This document shows, in pieces, positions 7,022 to 7,547 of a stretch of DNA of 7,547 bases. Both the position numbers and the translations under genes were made by a program. Source of the DNA: CAUZEO01 sp963578625 (GTDB taxonomy: Bacteria > Verrucomicrobiota > Kiritimatiellia > SLOV01); contig CAUZEO010000262.1 in assembly GCA_963578625.1 (NCBI GenBank), positions 1 through 7,547 of the forward strand, read 5' to 3'. The stretch's first letter is position 1. The number at the start of each line of letters is the position of its first letter. The notes under the pieces were generated by a model, which ran no database searches, was not told where the DNA came from, and worked only from the letters and a program-made list of their open reading frames with translations.

Positions 7022-7058
7022 GCCTTGACTGTCTAATCCACCGGGCCTTAACTGTCTA
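7022..7058. repeat. 14-bp direct repeat pair in divergent promoter region
   Basis: GCCTTGACTGTCTA (7022-7035) recurs as GCCTTAACTGTCTA (7045-7058), matching at 13 of 14 positions with a 23-base period, or about two helical turns. The first copy holds a near-palindrome around GACTGTC (7027-7033). Both copies lie between the divergent xylulokinase and small-protein starts, so a single regulator could control both genes. No regulator gene is in view. Confidence 0.6.
7025..7053 (+). promoter_or_regulatory. Possible promoter for the 99-residue protein gene
   Basis: TTGACT (7025-7030) matches five of six bases of the -35 consensus. A 17-base spacer leads to TTAACT (7048-7053), a weak -10 matching three of six. 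The boxes coincide with the direct repeats, so a protein bound there would overlap the polymerase site. The -35 and spacing are good; the -10 is poor, hence the low confidence. Confidence 0.3.
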
Positions 7059-7073
7059 CTTGGAGTGTGGCGT

Positions 7074-7373
7074 ATGAGCAAGAAGAAGAAAGACGACGGA
7101 TTGAAAAGCTCCTTGGACCTCACGCTGGAACGTTTGAGCGGGGGAGGAAATGCCTCCTTAACGGAGGAACAGAAGGCCGAAATAGCATCGGTGGACGAGC
7201 GGATGCGCGCCGCCATAGCGGAGTCGGAAATCATGATGGATCAGAAAATTCTGGCGGCGAATCAAAGCGGGGATGTTGGCAAAGCCGGAGAGTTGGAGAT
7301 GCAAAAGGTCATGGTCATCCAGAAATCACGTGAGGATGCGGAGGAAAAAAAGCGACAGATCAGAGGGGACTGA
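7074..7373 (+). CDS. Small charged helical protein, unknown function
   Basis: A 99-residue soluble protein that I do not recognise. It opens with a lysine-rich tail (MSKKKKDDG) and then reads as mostly helical and highly charged. LTEEQKAEIASVDERMRAAIAESEIM (about 29-54) and MQKVMVIQKSREDAEEKKRQI (about 75-95) look like two amphipathic or coiled-coil helices joined by a Gly/Asn-rich turn (AANQSGDVGKAGE). It has no cysteine, signal peptide or membrane segment. This could be a helical hairpin that dimerises or binds a larger partner. The ATG at 7074 has GGAG at 7062-7065, eight bases upstream. An in-frame GTG at 7065 overlaps that site and is less likely. It is divergent from xylulokinase and ends 15 bases before the convergent PEP-hydrolase-like gene. 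Confidence 0.82.
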   Translation: MSKKKKDDGLKSSLDLTLERLSGGGNASLTEEQKAEIASVDERMRAAIAESEIMMDQKILAANQSGDVGKAGELEMQKVMVIQKSREDAEEKKRQIRGD

Positions 7374-7394
7374 CGAAGTCTCCTTCATTCATTT
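7364..7394 (+). terminator. Possible intrinsic terminator after the 99-residue protein gene
   Basis: AGGGGACT (7364-7371) pairs with AGTCTCCT (7377-7384), giving an 8-base stem with one G-T wobble and a 5-base loop, followed by a T-rich stretch ending TTCATTCATTT (7384-7394). The stem overlaps the stop codon at 7371-7373. The T-tract is interrupted, so the strength is uncertain. On the other strand the wobble becomes an A-C mismatch and no T-run follows, so it should work mainly for the plus-strand gene. Confidence 0.45.
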
Positions 7395-7547
7395 CGCAGC
7401 CAGGGGACAACTCTTGAATTCTTCAACCTGCCCCGTAATCGCTCTCTCCGTCGGCAGGCGTTCGATGGATGATGCACCGAAGAATCCGTGCAGGCCGGGC
7501 ATCCTCGACAGCGCAGCGCGCACGTTCTCCGGCTCGTCGAGTGGGCC
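7389..7547 (-). CDS. PEP-hydrolase-family TIM-barrel protein, C-terminal end (partial)
   Basis: The minus strand is open from the window edge at 7547 down to a TGA at 7389-7391, giving 52 residues: GPLDEPENVRAALSRMPGLH, then GFFGASSIERLPTERAITGQ, then VEEFKSCPLAAK. The GFFGASS-ERLPTE-AI pattern is, from memory, the C-terminal signature of the phosphoenolpyruvate hydrolase-like TIM-barrel family (PEP_hydrolase domain, also found behind a Tm-1-like/UPF0261 domain in some bacteria, fungi and plants). GFFGASS would be a phosphate-binding turn near the end of the barrel. The enzymatic role of most members is unsettled. The start and most of the gene lie beyond the window, so a stand-alone barrel and a Tm-1-like fusion cannot be told apart here. 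Confidence 0.75.
   Translation of the reverse strand, partial: GPLDEPENVRAALSRMPGLHGFFGASSIERLPTERAITGQVEEFKSCPLAAK

Noticed and set aside
1..7547. A defence island, phage, integron or biosynthetic cluster
   Set aside because: No transposase, integrase, nuclease-helicase pair, reverse transcriptase, carrier protein or repeat array is visible. The genes look like ordinary housekeeping and metabolic units in mixed orientation.

Overview
The window reads as ordinary chromosomal DNA from a moderately GC-rich, free-living bacterium. The mix of a SMUG1-type uracil-DNA glycosylase, a xylulokinase closest to the animal/eukaryotic type, a zinc-ribbon/Sel1-repeat membrane protein, a PEP-hydrolase-like TIM barrel and a 'VELNGVTSE' ATP-grasp protein would fit Verrucomicrobiota (for example Opitutae). 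That assignment is inference from remembered family distribution, not proof. I see no tRNA, rRNA, CRISPR array, transposase, integrase or phage gene.

Layout, left to right. (1) Positions 1-725, plus strand: the C-terminal part of an ATP-grasp ligase-like gene that enters from outside the window and is broken by a duplicated 'AC' near position 325. (2) Positions 802-1305, plus: a small four-helix membrane protein of unknown role. A good Shine-Dalgarno fixes its GTG start, and an operator-like palindrome lies upstream. (3) Positions 1328-2510, minus: a CPA1/NhaP-type cation:proton antiporter split over three reading frames by four lesions, at least two of which look like small deletions. It is best read as a recent pseudogene. 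(4) Positions 2620-3342, plus: an intact SMUG1 uracil/xanthine-type DNA glycosylase, divergent from the dead antiporter. (5) Positions 3368-5230, minus: a 620-residue protein with an N-terminal zinc ribbon, one membrane helix and periplasmic Sel1 repeats interrupted by a small beta-rich domain. (6) Positions 5415-6980, minus: an intact FGGY xylulokinase. (7) Positions 6981-7073: a short divergent promoter region carrying a 14-bp direct repeat. (8) Positions 7074-7373, plus: a 99-residue charged, helical small protein with a likely terminator at its end. (9) Positions 7389-7547, minus: the C-terminal 52 residues of a PEP-hydrolase-family protein that continues beyond the window.

The genes do not form one obvious pathway. 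Most are single units in alternating orientation: convergent pairs at 1305/1328, 3342/3368 and 7373/7389, and divergent pairs at 2510/2620 and 6980/7074. The strongest observations are two adjacent-region genes caught in decay (ATP-grasp and antiporter) among intact neighbours, the unusual domain order of the zinc-ribbon/Sel1 protein, and the repeat-bearing divergent promoter between xylulokinase and the small protein. I found no convincing evidence of a new multi-gene system. Every gene-free gap is under 200 bases, and their contents are given in the entries.
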